Of a DNA stretch of 64,000 bases, positions 44,020 through 52,448 are shown one piece after another. This DNA comes from Methylomarinum sp. Ch1-1 (GTDB taxonomy: Bacteria; Pseudomonadota; Gammaproteobacteria; Methylococcales; Methylomonadaceae). How positions within the stretch are numbered: position 1 is the stretch's first letter; each line of letters opens with the position of its first letter. The stretch spans positions 124,001 to 188,000 of the forward strand of contig NZ_CP157743.1 of NCBI RefSeq assembly GCF_030717995.2, read 5' to 3'. Position numbers and translations under genes: made by a program. The notes under the pieces are model-generated. The model was not told where the DNA came from, did not search any database, and was given only the letters and a program-made list of their open reading frames with translations.

Positions 44020-44475
44020 TTTCAGCCACAGCCTTTCCCAGGCGCCATCGACGCCGCTACCGCTGCCTTTGCTAATCCAGCCATTGCGCCGATAGAAACC
44101 GAGCGCCCGCCGGTTGGCGCAAATGCACTTGAGCGACAAAGGCCGACCGTATCGCCGTTCGCACATCTGCAACAAGGCCTTGCCCAAGCCTTGCCCTTGA
44201 AAGCGGGGACACACATAAAGATGATGGATAAAAGCCTGCGCTTCCCAGACCGACACGAAGCCGGCAATTTGCCCGCCAATTTCGGCGACATGAACGACCT
44301 CGCCGTTTATGCGTCGGGAAAATTCGGCTAGATCCAACGGATCTTCCGTAAAGCATCCAGCCGACAGTCGCGCTGAATTGAATATCTCCAGCAATCGCGT
44401 TTTTTCTTCCTCGACCGGCATTCGAATATTCAACGTTTGATCGAACAAAAACCAAGCTATCAAACGCTTCAGCAT
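43996..44475 (-). CDS. GNAT-family N-acetyltransferase
   Basis: 159 residues. The GNAT core has the acetyl-CoA loop in HHLYVCPRFQGQGLGKALL near 95-115, with GRPLSLKCICANRRALGFYR and GWISKGSG following. Substrate unknown. The start at 44475 overlaps the end of a small frameshifted gene (ATG within ACATGCTGA), so they were probably translated together. The tail STRDEVE lies in a duplicated segment. The following E4 repeat sits about 45 bp beyond the stop. Confidence 0.85.
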   Translation of the reverse strand: MLKRLIAWFLFDQTLNIRMPVEEEKTRLLEIFNSARLSAGCFTEDPLDLAEFSRRINGEVVHVAEIGGQIAGFVSVWEAQAFIHHLYVCPRFQGQGLGKALLQMCERRYGRPLSLKCICANRRALGFYRRNGWISKGSGSGVDGAWERLWLKSTRDEVE

Positions 44476-44654
44476 GTCTTACAACCAGGATTGTCGTCCG
44501 GCCGATATTTTTTCATCGTGTAATTGAGCAACGACTGACCATTGCGCCGCACTTTTTTTTACGTAAAACCATTTGATCCTGATTGAGCGGAAACGGCGTC
44601 TTCATTACGTAACCGGCATCATCGACTAGTTTCATGGCGAACATGGAAATCATA
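44469..44654 (-). pseudogene. Small gene with frameshift in an A8 run, upstream of the GNAT
   Basis: From ATG 44654 the frame reads MISMFAMKLVDDAGYVMKTP to QMVLRK, ending out of frame at a run of eight A (44553-44560 on the plus strand as T). In the neighbouring frame it continues KVRRNGQSLLNYTMKKY, then RPDDNPGCKTC to TGA 44469, overlapping the GNAT start. Nine A, or six, would restore about 62 residues. GGGAG lies just upstream. I do not recognise the protein. The shift could be real or a homopolymer read error. Confidence 0.5.
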
Positions 44655-44815
44655 AGCTCCCGATTATATTGGCAATATTACGGAGTTTCATCAAAAAGTC
44701 AGCCCCCCATCATTCTTAACCTCGTAAGCTGGTAGAGCGAAACCCAACAAAGCCGGCAAACGTTTCACGCACGCCGAGCAACCACGCTCCGGACTCATAA
44801 ACAAACATCCAGGTT

Positions 44816-45676
44816 ATGCAATTTTTTAGCACTTTCGAACCAGAACGATCTAAAATGTTTCAGCCCGTCCTACTGCCATCAAAATCGATGAACGAACCCC
44901 ATAAACATTGTTTGACCTTATGCCTGGCGCAGAACTTTGATTTCTCCGCCCTCTGCCAACATCTGCTCGAAAACAAACGCGCGCTGTTATTCAAGGATGT
45001 GCTGCTGATCGATCATAAGGACGCCCTGTCTGTAGTCTTTCCTTACGGCGCGGTGACGCATTGGAATGTCTCGCTGGACATGCGCCGGAAACTGCATAGC
45101 GAGTTGCTTGAGTTTGCCGTGAACCCGTTAACCGAATTTCAGGAAGATAATTTCAGTTACAGCCTAAATGCGACTCAAAACCGTATTCAACACGACTGTA
45201 TCTATTTAGAGTCCGATGACAAGAAATTGTTGTTGGCGGTATCCCACGCGATGGCGCAATCGATCAAACTGGCCGCCTTTGAACAGCAGGCTCAGCAGAC
45301 GATCAATACCACCCGTCACCTGCCGAATTCGTTGGCCAGCAAGGGTGAGATCAATTTGTCCAAAAAATCGCTGGCGAAAATTCGCGGCCAGCTGTTTTTG
45401 ACCAAGAGCGATATCAATGTCAATTACGACCTGCTCGACACCCCGGATTTTTTCTGGGAGCATCCGGAATACCAAGCTTTGTATACGATGGCGGCCAACT
45501 ATTTGGAACTGTCGCAACGCACCGAGGTATTGACGAAAAAACTGGAAACCATCCACGAGCTATTAGAGATGTTGGCCGACGAACAAAAACATCAACATTC
45601 GTCCACCTTGGAATGGATCATCATCTGGCTGATCGCGGTCGAAATCGCGATTACCTTGCTGGAAAAAATGCTGTAG
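44816..45676 (+). CDS. RMD1/YagE (DUF155) family protein
   Basis: 286 residues from ATG 44816; ATG 44852 and 44888 are possible but have no ribosome site. Segments typical of the RMD1/Sif family: LLIDHKDALSVVFPYGAVTH, SDDKKLLLAVSHAMAQSIKL, PDFFWEHPEYQALYTMAANY, and a C-terminal membrane anchor WIIIWLIAVEIAITLLEKM preceded by a coiled coil with QRTEVLTKKLETIHELL. In yeast and mitochondria homologues affect membrane or ribosome organisation, but no bacterial role is settled. The gene is convergent with mtkB, 94 bp away. Confidence 0.82.
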   Translation: MQFFSTFEPERSKMFQPVLLPSKSMNEPHKHCLTLCLAQNFDFSALCQHLLENKRALLFKDVLLIDHKDALSVVFPYGAVTHWNVSLDMRRKLHSELLEFAVNPLTEFQEDNFSYSLNATQNRIQHDCIYLESDDKKLLLAVSHAMAQSIKLAAFEQQAQQTINTTRHLPNSLASKGEINLSKKSLAKIRGQLFLTKSDINVNYDLLDTPDFFWEHPEYQALYTMAANYLELSQRTEVLTKKLETIHELLEMLADEQKHQHSSTLEWIIIWLIAVEIAITLLEKML

Positions 45677-45770
45677 CAAAACAGAAGTAGGATGCCGCTG
45701 AACGAAGTGAAGCGCATCGCTTTCCGACGCTGCACTTCACTTCATCAACTCCCAGTGTAGACCTTAGCCC

Positions 45771-46658
45771 TTAAAGCTTGGCCAACACCTGGGCGACCGT
45801 TTCGCCCATCGCCGAAGGCGTCGGCGCGATCGTGACGCCCAGTCCTTTGAGAATTTCCACTTTTTCCGCCGCGGATTCACCGGTAGACGAAATAATCGCT
45901 CCGGCATGCCCCATGCGGCGGCCTTTCGGCGCGGTCAAACCGGCGATATAGGCGACCACTGGCTTGCTCATGTGTTCCTTGGCGAAATAGCCGGCTTCGA
46001 CTTCTTGCGGTCCGCCGATCTCGCCGATCATCACCACGACCTTGGTGTCCGGATCTTGTTCGAATTGCTCCAGAATGTCGCGATGCGAACTACCGTTGAT
46101 CGGATCGCCGCCGATACCGACCGAGGTGGAGATACCGATGCCCAGCGATTTCATTTGGTCGGCGGCTTCATAGCCCAGCGTTCCGGAACGTCCGACGATG
46201 CCGACATTGCCCTGCTTATAAATATGGCCCGGCATGATGCCCAGCATCGATTTCCCCGGGCTGATTGTGCCTGCACAGTTAGGGCCGGTCAGCACCATAC
46301 GCTCCTCTTTCGGGAAGCGGCGCAGGAAGTTTTTCACCGCCATCATATCTTGAGTAGGAATGCCGTCGGTCACCGCGACACAATATTTGATGCCGGCATC
46401 GGCCGCTTCCATGATCGAGTCGGCCGCGAACGCTGGAGGAACGAAGATAATGCTGGCTTCCGCGCCCGCTTGTTCAACCGCTTCTTTAACGGTGTTAAAA
46501 ACCGGACGGTCCAGATGTTTCTGCCCGCCTTTGCCGGGCGTCACGCCGCCGACAACATTGGAGCCATAGTTGATCATATCCTGGGCATGGAAAGTACCGA
46601 TTTTGCCGGTAAATCCCTGTACGATCATACGAGTGTTTTCATCAATTAAAATAGACAT
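45771..46658 (-). CDS. mtkB: Malate-CoA ligase (malate thiokinase) small/alpha subunit
   Basis: 295 residues, a succinyl-CoA synthetase alpha-type fold. CoA-binding GFTGKIGTFHAQDM is near the start, PGKSMLGIMPGHIYKQGNVG and GRSGTLGYEAADQM in the middle, and the phosphohistidine is in GRRMGHAGAIISS near residue 249. The chain could serve as sucD, but with mtkA, malyl-CoA lyase and other serine-cycle genes around it, malate-CoA ligase is much more likely. It activates malate to malyl-CoA with ATP. mtkA lies 12 bp upstream, so the genes form one operon. Confidence 0.88.
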   Translation of the reverse strand: MSILIDENTRMIVQGFTGKIGTFHAQDMINYGSNVVGGVTPGKGGQKHLDRPVFNTVKEAVEQAGAEASIIFVPPAFAADSIMEAADAGIKYCVAVTDGIPTQDMMAVKNFLRRFPKEERMVLTGPNCAGTISPGKSMLGIMPGHIYKQGNVGIVGRSGTLGYEAADQMKSLGIGISTSVGIGGDPINGSSHRDILEQFEQDPDTKVVVMIGEIGGPQEVEAGYFAKEHMSKPVVAYIAGLTAPKGRRMGHAGAIISSTGESAAEKVEILKGLGVTIAPTPSAMGETVAQVLAKL

Positions 46659-46670
46659 CTATTATTCCCC

Positions 46671-47852
46671 TTAGCCTTCTTTCGCAACCACTTCATTGCG
46701 TGCTTGCACCGCTTTCTCAGCCGCTTCCGCCAGCGTATCGGCGGTAATAATCGGCAAACCGCTGTCGGCAATGATTTTGCGCCCTTCTTCCACATTGGTG
46801 CCGGACAGACGCACGATCAAAGGCACTTTCATGTCGATTTTATTGACTGCGTGAACGACGCCTTCGGCGATCCAGTCGCAGCGATTGATGCCGGCGAAGA
46901 TATTCACCAGCATGGCTTTGACATTGTCGTCGGCCAACACCATGCGGAAGGCTTTTTCGGTTCGCTCAGGCGAAGCGCCGCCGCCGACATCGAGGAAGTT
47001 AGCCGGCTCGCCGCCCGCCAGTTTGATCATATCCATGGTCGCCATCGCCAGACCGGCGCCGTTGATCATGCAGCCGATATCGCCATCTAAGCCGACATAG
47101 CTCAAACCGCGATCGGCCGCCGCCATTTCGCGCGGATCTTCCTGGGTTTTATCGCGCAGTTCGGAAATTTTCTGCTGACGAAACAGAGCATTGTCATCGA
47201 AGCCCATTTTGGCATCCAGCGCCACCAACTCGCCGCTGCCGGTAATGACCAATGGATTGATTTCCAGCATATTGGCGTCCCGGTCGCGCATCGCACGATA
47301 ACATCCCTTGATCAGCTTGACCGCCTGGCTGATCTGAGTCGATTCCAGACCCAAGGCGAAAGCCATCTTGCGGGCCTGAAAATCGCACAGTCCGACCGCC
47401 GGCTCGATATGAATTTTTTTGATCGCGTCCGGATTGTTCTCGGCCAGCTCTTCGATCTCCATGCCGCCTTCGGCCGAACCGACCATGACGATGCGCTCAT
47501 GCTCGCGGTCGACCAGAAAACTGAAATACAGCTCTTTGGCGATCTCGGTGCCGGCTTCGATATAAAGCCTGTTGCAGACCTTGCCCGCCGGTCCGGTCTG
47601 ATGAGTCACCAGGCGTTTACCCAGCAATTCTTCGGCCGCATCGCTGACTTCATCATGAGTCTTACAAATCTTAATGCCGCCGGCTTTACCGCGCGCGCCG
47701 GAATGAATCTGAGCCTTGACCGCCCAGACATCGCCGCCGATCTCTCTGGTCCGCTGCACCGCATCTTCGGGACTATAGGCAAGTCCGCCTTCGGCAATTT
47801 TAATGCCGTATTCTGCTAAAAGTTGTTTTGCCTGATATTCATGAATATCCAT
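46671..47852 (-). CDS. mtkA: Malate-CoA ligase large/beta subunit
   Basis: 393 residues from ATG 47852 ([18 protein letters not shown]), with GAGGA upstream; the longer frame back to 47960 is not conserved. ATP-grasp fold: [20 protein letters not shown], metal-binding [11 protein letters not shown], and the C-terminal ligase domain with [20 protein letters not shown] and [20 protein letters not shown]. Its pairing with mtkB and mcl argues for malate as substrate rather than succinate. It lies 153 bp downstream of mcl on the same strand, so one transcript mcl-mtkA-mtkB is plausible. Confidence 0.88.
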   Translation of the reverse strand: MDIHEYQAKQLLAEYGIKIAEGGLAYSPEDAVQRTREIGGDVWAVKAQIHSGARGKAGGIKICKTHDEVSDAAEELLGKRLVTHQTGPAGKVCNRLYIEAGTEIAKELYFSFLVDREHERIVMVGSAEGGMEIEELAENNPDAIKKIHIEPAVGLCDFQARKMAFALGLESTQISQAVKLIKGCYRAMRDRDANMLEINPLVITGSGELVALDAKMGFDDNALFRQQKISELRDKTQEDPREMAAADRGLSYVGLDGDIGCMINGAGLAMATMDMIKLAGGEPANFLDVGGGASPERTEKAFRMVLADDNVKAMLVNIFAGINRCDWIAEGVVHAVNKIDMKVPLIVRLSGTNVEEGRKIIADSGLPIITADTLAEAAEKAVQARNEVVAKEG

Positions 47853-48005
47853 AGCATCCTCTGTACAATTAAAAAATTCTTTATTATTGTTCTGCCTCGT
47901 GCTCAGCAAGCCAACCTGATGAACGCCGGACAGTTCGGGGCATCGCACACCCCGACACATGAACTGACGAGCGCCGTCGCATGATCCGACGACCTCGCAA
48001 AAGGT

Positions 48006-48959
48006 TTACTTGCTTTTTGCGGCAATCGCTTCCGCGGTTCTGACGACGTTGTTCGCCATTCTTTCGGAAGCCGCATCGATCAATCGACCGTCCAGAGCCG
48101 CCGCGCCTTTGCCTTGCGCCGCCGCTTCTTTCAACGCTTCCAGTATGCGTTTGGCTTTGTCGACTTCCTCGGTCGGAGGAGTGAACACTTCGTTGGCCAG
48201 TTCGATTTGGGAGGGATGGATCGCCCACTTGCCTTCGCAGCCCAGGGCTGCAGCGCGTCTGGCCGCCTGTTTATAACCTTCGGGATCTTTGATATCGCCA
48301 AACGGCCCGTCGATCGGACGCAAGCCATAAGCGCGACAGGCGACCGTCATGCGGCTGATCGCGGCATGCCACTGGTCACCCGGATAATCCGGATTCAGGC
48401 CGCCGATGTTGACGGTCCGGGCGCGGTTGCTGGCGGCGTAGTCGGCGACGCCGAAATGCAAGGCTTCCAGGCGTCCGCCTAAAGCGCCCTGTTTGGCGAC
48501 ATCTTCCACATTGGCCATGCCCAACGCGGTTTCGATCAGACACTCGATGCCGATACGGTGCTTCAATCCCTGTTGCATTTCCAGCTGGGACAGCATCGCT
48601 TCGACCATATAGACATCGGCATAGACGCCAACCTTGGGAATCAGAATCGTTTGCAACTTTTCGCCGCATTGTTCGACCAGATCGACGACGTCGCGCACCA
48701 TGTATTGAGTATCCAAGCCATTGATACGCACCGAAATGGTGATGCCGTGACCTTCCCAGTCCAGATCGTTGATCGCTTCAATGACATTTTTACGGGCTTG
48801 AAGCTTGTCATCGGGAGCAACCGCATCTTCGAGATCGAGGAAGATGAAGTCAACGCCGCTTTTCAGTGCTTTTTCGAACATACCAGGATTTGATCCCGGC
48901 ACAGCTAATTCACAACGCTGTACACGCTGGGCATTGGCTTCAAATAATGTATGACTCAT
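48006..48959 (-). CDS. mclA: Malyl-CoA lyase
   Basis: 317 residues of the HpcH/HpaI-citrate lyase beta family. SGVDFIFLDLEDAVAPDDK is near 37-55 (metal-binding acid), ECLIETALGMANVEDVAKQG near 140-160, HFGVADYAASNRAR near 175-188, then DIKDPEGYKQAARRAAALGC and GKWAIHPSQI. It splits malyl-CoA into acetyl-CoA and glyoxylate, the closing step of the serine cycle. First gene of the mcl-mtkA-mtkB group, divergent from sgaA, sharing a 327-bp promoter region. Confidence 0.95.
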   Translation of the reverse strand: MSHTLFEANAQRVQRCELAVPGSNPGMFEKALKSGVDFIFLDLEDAVAPDDKLQARKNVIEAINDLDWEGHGITISVRINGLDTQYMVRDVVDLVEQCGEKLQTILIPKVGVYADVYMVEAMLSQLEMQQGLKHRIGIECLIETALGMANVEDVAKQGALGGRLEALHFGVADYAASNRARTVNIGGLNPDYPGDQWHAAISRMTVACRAYGLRPIDGPFGDIKDPEGYKQAARRAAALGCEGKWAIHPSQIELANEVFTPPTEEVDKAKRILEALKEAAAQGKGAAALDGRLIDAASERMANNVVRTAEAIAAKSK

Positions 48960-48993
48960 TCGTACCTTCCTACTCTAAAGTATATTGATTTTC

Positions 48994-49008
48994 GCGCTAA
49001 ATTAGCGC
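48994..49008. promoter_or_regulatory. Perfect 15-bp palindrome between mclA and sgaA
   Basis: GCGCTAAATTAGCGC, with the start codon of mclA 35 bases to one side. It lies in the divergent 48960-49286 region that must hold both promoters. It could be an operator or a hairpin; no regulator is proposed. Nothing else is clear in this 327-bp region. Confidence 0.35.
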
Positions 49009-49286
49009 TCCTGCGATTATTTCCCGTCTAAACTGGAAATTTAATTAACCCACCATTTTACTTCCGGAGCAATTAATGTCAATTGTTAAACTCTCTGATT
49101 TACCTCTCTTTTGTTGCGAAAATAGCGTAATTTAAACGCTACGTCGGCAACTTTGCAGACATCCTCTCATCGCAAACAACTTGCCGATCCCGCTAAAATA
49201 TGGCAACATTTACCGATTTTTATGGCTTCATCACTCCTACCACGCGAAGCCTTTTCATCCATTTTCAATTATTCAGAGGCATATCA

Positions 49287-50453
49287 ATGGCTGGTCGCAA
49301 CCACTTATTTATTCCTGGCCCAACCAATACCCCCCACGAAGTTCTAAGCGCAATGCACGTCCCGATGGAAGATCACCGCTCGCCGGACTTCCCTAAATTG
49401 ATGAAACCGGTCCTGGAAGATCTGAAAAAAATCTTTCGCACCGAAAGCGGACAAGCCTTCGTCTACCCCGCCACCGGAACAGCCGGCTGGGAAATTGCCC
49501 TGACTAACACATTAAGCCCTGGCGACAAGGTTTTGATCTATCGTTTCGGCCAATTCAGCCACCTGTGGATCAACATGGCGCAACGCCTGGGTCTGGACGT
49601 GGAGTTCCATGAAGTCGAATGGGGCAAAGGCATTCCATTGGATGCGTTGGAAGCGCGCCTGAAAGAAGACAGCAGCCATGAAATCAAGGCGGTACTGGCG
49701 ACTCATAACGAAACCGCCACCGGCGTAACCAGCGACATCGGCGGCGTACGCAAGGCGATGGACGCAGCCAACCACCCGGCTCTGTTATTCGTCGACGGCG
49801 TCAGCTCGATTGCCAGCATCGAATTCCGCATGGACGACTGGGGCGTCGACGGCGCCATCAGCGGCTCGCAAAAAGGCTTCATGCTGCCGGCCGGCCTGGC
49901 CATCGTCGCGTTCAGCCAAAAAGCGCTGCAAGCGACCGAAACAGCGAAATTCCCTCGCTGCTTCCTGGACCTGAAAGACATGGCCAACGCCAATAAAGAC
50001 GGCTACACCCCTTACACGCCATCGACACCGATGATACACGGATTACGTAAGGCGCTGGACATGTTGCTGGAAGAAGGCATGGAAAACATCTATGCCCGTC
50101 ATCACCGTCTGGCCGAAGGCACGCGTCGCGCCATCGCCGCCTGGGGACTGAAATTGTGCGCCCAGCCCGGCTTCGAGTCCGACACCGTTTCCGCGGTCGT
50201 TGTGCCGGAAGACAAGGATGCCCGCGACGTCATCAGCACCGCCTATCATAAATACAACATTTCCCTAGGCGCCGGCTTAACCGAAGTCGCCGGCAAAGTC
50301 TTCCGCATCGGCCACATCGGCGACATGAACGACGTTTCCATGCTGGGCGCTATCGCCGGTGTCGAAATGGCCATGCTGGACAACGGTTTCGACATCAAAC
50401 CCGGCAGCGGTGTTGCCGCAGCGATCGAGTACTACCGCTCAACCGCGTCCTAA
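49287..50453 (+). CDS. sgaA: Serine-glyoxylate aminotransferase
   Basis: 388 residues from ATG 49287, with AGAGG seven bases upstream; the earlier in-frame ATG 49200 lacks a ribosome site. Class V aminotransferase: HLFIPGPTNTPHEVL at the start, GTAGWEIALTNTLSPGDK, LATHNETATGVTSDIGGVRK, and the PLP lysine in SGSQKGFMLPAGLAIV near residue 196. It converts serine and glyoxylate to hydroxypyruvate and glycine, feeding hprA. A strong hairpin 50 bp downstream ends the unit. Confidence 0.95.
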   Translation: MAGRNHLFIPGPTNTPHEVLSAMHVPMEDHRSPDFPKLMKPVLEDLKKIFRTESGQAFVYPATGTAGWEIALTNTLSPGDKVLIYRFGQFSHLWINMAQRLGLDVEFHEVEWGKGIPLDALEARLKEDSSHEIKAVLATHNETATGVTSDIGGVRKAMDAANHPALLFVDGVSSIASIEFRMDDWGVDGAISGSQKGFMLPAGLAIVAFSQKALQATETAKFPRCFLDLKDMANANKDGYTPYTPSTPMIHGLRKALDMLLEEGMENIYARHHRLAEGTRRAIAAWGLKLCAQPGFESDTVSAVVVPEDKDARDVISTAYHKYNISLGAGLTEVAGKVFRIGHIGDMNDVSMLGAIAGVEMAMLDNGFDIKPGSGVAAAIEYYRSTAS

Positions 50454-50502
50454 TAAGCCAACCAGTTTCCTCCTAACGCACGATCTGCTACGGGAGAAAA
50501 AT

Positions 50503-50545
50503 CAAAGGCATCGTCGTTACCCACGGCGATACCTTTGTTCTTTAC
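50503..50545 (+). terminator. Probable terminator after sgaA
   Basis: CAAAGGCATCGTCG and CGGCGATACCTTTG pair over 14 positions (two G-U) around TTACCCA, followed by TTCTTTACG. The U-tract is short. The rest of the 50546-51064 gap contains an IR element only. Confidence 0.6.
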
Positions 50546-50944
50546 GTCTCTGCATTCTTAGTCTTTGATAGTTCAGGTTGACGAAAACTAGAGACCTAAC
50601 GACCAACGATTAAGCCGCTCGGATTAGTCGTAAGACAGCTTAAACATTGAAGCGATTCAGACCCGTTTAACATGAAAATAATGCATGTTATCCCGTTTAG
50701 AACGACAGGGCTTTCAAGACAAAATTACCATGATTAGCAGTGTTTAGGATATAAGATATGCGGATCGGGGTAATCACTTGTTATTTCTTACTATATTCCA
50801 TAGTTTTTTGTATGGTGTTCCAATGAAAAAAATGATAAACGGAAAACTTAAACAATTTTGGCACAGAAAAAGACACGCCCTTTCTGTTAGATTTACAAGA
50901 TCACCTGCGGAATATTCTCTTGAATTTCTAGGGCTTAGGACAGG

Positions 50945-51006
50945 AAAAGGGGACAGATTTATTTTCTGGAGAAAATCAGGCCGATAAATAAATCTGTCCC
51001 CATTTT
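50945..51006. repeat. Inverted-repeat element AAAAGGGGACAGATTTATTT type
   Basis: GGGGACAGATTTATTT (50949-50964) and its inverse AAATAAATCTGTCCCC (50986-51001), in a short loop of 21 bases. Motifs of this type are widespread, short, mobile-looking elements in proteobacteria. A 53-codon frame just upstream (from 50823) ends in it and is not called. Confidence 0.75.
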
Positions 51007-51064
51007 CGCACAGCGACTGATTTTCCGCCGCTTCACGGCTACAAACCGGTGCGTGAGCCCGGCG

Positions 51065-51367
51065 TTATGAATCAGTCAGCTGAACTCGCACATCCATTCT
51101 CTTGTGTAAAATTCTTACGATCTCAATTTGAGCATTGGAAATACAACGATAAAATATTAAGTGGCTAGAGTTAGGAAATTTTCTATAACCTTTTTTTATG
51201 TAATCGCAGCTCTGACCGATACTTGGTTTGTTGGCTAGTAATTGGAAAGTGTCGTCAAATTGCTTAATGTAGGTATAGCGCTGTTCTCTACCCCATTTCT
51301 TCTCGGAGTGGAGTGCGATTGACCTTAAGTCTGATTTAGCCTTCCTAGTCAGCATAAATGAATTCAT
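51065..51367 (-). CDS. parE: ParE/RelE-family toxin
   Basis: 100 residues. MLTRKAKSDLRSIALHSEKKWG, then YIKKGYRKFPNSSHLIFYR and IEIVRILHKRMD give the usual ParE pattern. The toxin of this class poisons gyrase or, in RelE members, cuts mRNA. Its start overlaps the antitoxin stop by one base (TAATG), so the pair is coupled. It is probably functional. Confidence 0.9.
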   Translation of the reverse strand: MNSFMLTRKAKSDLRSIALHSEKKWGREQRYTYIKQFDDTFQLLANKPSIGQSCDYIKKGYRKFPNSSHLIFYRCISNAQIEIVRILHKRMDVRVQLTDS

Positions 51368-51606
51368 TAATCTAATTCATCATCCAGTTCGTCCATAAAA
51401 GAATCGTAGTTATAGGTGGCAGTGCCGCTCGCTTCACCTTCATCTATGAGTTTTCTAAGGGCTGCAACTTTACGCTCGCTGTCTTCTAGCAGTCTAAGGG
51501 CGGCTCTTACAACCTCGCTGGCGGAGGCATATCGGCCTTCTTTAATTTGCTGGGCAATAAAGCCGTCAAAGTGCTTCCCCAGCGTTATACTAGTGTTTTT
51601 AGCCAT
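51367..51606 (-). CDS. parD: ParD-family antitoxin
   Basis: 79 residues from ATG 51606 (MAKNTSITLGKHFDGFIA), with the longer start at 51630 less likely. Ribbon-helix-helix N-terminus followed by GRYASASEVVRAALRLLEDS, and an acidic C-terminus (SFMDELDDELD) that should cover the toxin. It normally represses its own operon. The pair interrupts the serine-cycle region between sgaA and hprA. Confidence 0.9.
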   Translation of the reverse strand: MAKNTSITLGKHFDGFIAQQIKEGRYASASEVVRAALRLLEDSERKVAALRKLIDEGEASGTATYNYDSFMDELDDELD

Positions 51607-51859
51607 TTTGGGTATCCTTGTAGGCACCAATAAATACCTAAATATGGTATAAATTCATAGCAAAAGTGTCAACCTGACGCCTGGCGGCGCGAGCCAAAAG
51701 GGTCAAATTCGCTTGAGAATGAGTAATATATGAAAACCACCTCTGGATAATAGCCAGCACGCCGTCACTTCCAGGAAGTGACTAGAAATGGTCTTACGCC
51801 GGCGTCGTCTCAGAACCTGGCTAGATATGACCTGATTTACACTAACAAAGGGGAATACA

Positions 51860-52033
51860 ATGAGCGACGATAAGCGAGAAGTAGTGGTAACCGACATCCG
51901 CATGCCATTCATGTCGATGGTGGTGTTCATGGTCAAATGGGTGATCGCATCGATACCGGCGTTCTTGATTCTGGGTTTCATTGCATCGATATTCATGACA
52001 GTGATCGGCGGAATGGGCGGCAGAATGCATTAA
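51860..52033 (+). CDS. Small two-part membrane protein, 57 residues
   Basis: ATG 51860 is preceded by AAGGGG at six bases. It reads MSDDKREVVVTDIRMPFMSM followed by a hydrophobic stretch from VVFMVKWVIASIPAFLILGF to IASIFMTVIGG, ending GGMGGRMH at TAA 52033. One or two membrane spans. No family recognised, but the ribosome site and codon use fit a real small gene. Lies directly before repeat A6. Confidence 0.65.
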   Translation: MSDDKREVVVTDIRMPFMSMVVFMVKWVIASIPAFLILGFIASIFMTVIGGMGGRMH

Positions 52034-52035
52034 AC

Positions 52036-52180
52036 CAGTTTGAGCGTTTTAGCAGTATAGGGCCCCTGGGGAGTGTCCGCCGTGCCCCATCCTGGGGCTT
52101 GGCGGCGGGCGCCCTGCCGCCGACATTCTCGCCAAACACTCCCCTAAGCTCTCTTTGTTATCCAAATCGGGAATTGCTGC
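52036..52180. repeat. Repeat family A, copy A6
   Basis: CAGTTTGAGCG start, GCCGACATTCTCGCCAAACA, then GGGAATTGCTGC end. About 145 bp, a more diverged copy without B. It begins three bases after the small membrane gene. Confidence 0.75.
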
Positions 52181-52185
52181 ATTAA

Positions 52186-52340
52186 GCAGGGCTACCTCAT
52201 TAAATGAATGAGAGGCAAAACAGAAAATTAACAACAAATACGCCTAAAGCTAAAGTAAGTTAAACGTTTAGGATGTGTTAAATAACTCGCCCCGCGTGCA
52301 GGTTTTTGGCGGCTTGCTTCGCGAAGCCGCCCTACGATGC
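52186..52340. repeat. Repeat family E, copy E5 (partial)
   Basis: GGGCTACCTCATTAAATGAA, then CAGAAAATTAACAACAAATA, CGCCTAAAG, AAGTAAGTTAAACGTTTAGG, and a GCGGCTTGCTTCGCGAAGCC hairpin. It follows A6 in the 52034-52448 gap before hprA. Confidence 0.78.
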
Positions 52341-52448
52341 TTTGTTATCCAAATCAAGAATTGCTGTTAAAGCACATCGTCTTTCGTCTTGTGTCTTAAA
52401 AATGCTATATTCGCAGCCATTGAATGATGCGAACAGCGAGAGCAATCG

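Noticed and set aside
50823-50987. Basic frame starting MKKMINGKLKQFW
   Set aside because: Ends inside an inverted-repeat element, no ribosome site, no known family.
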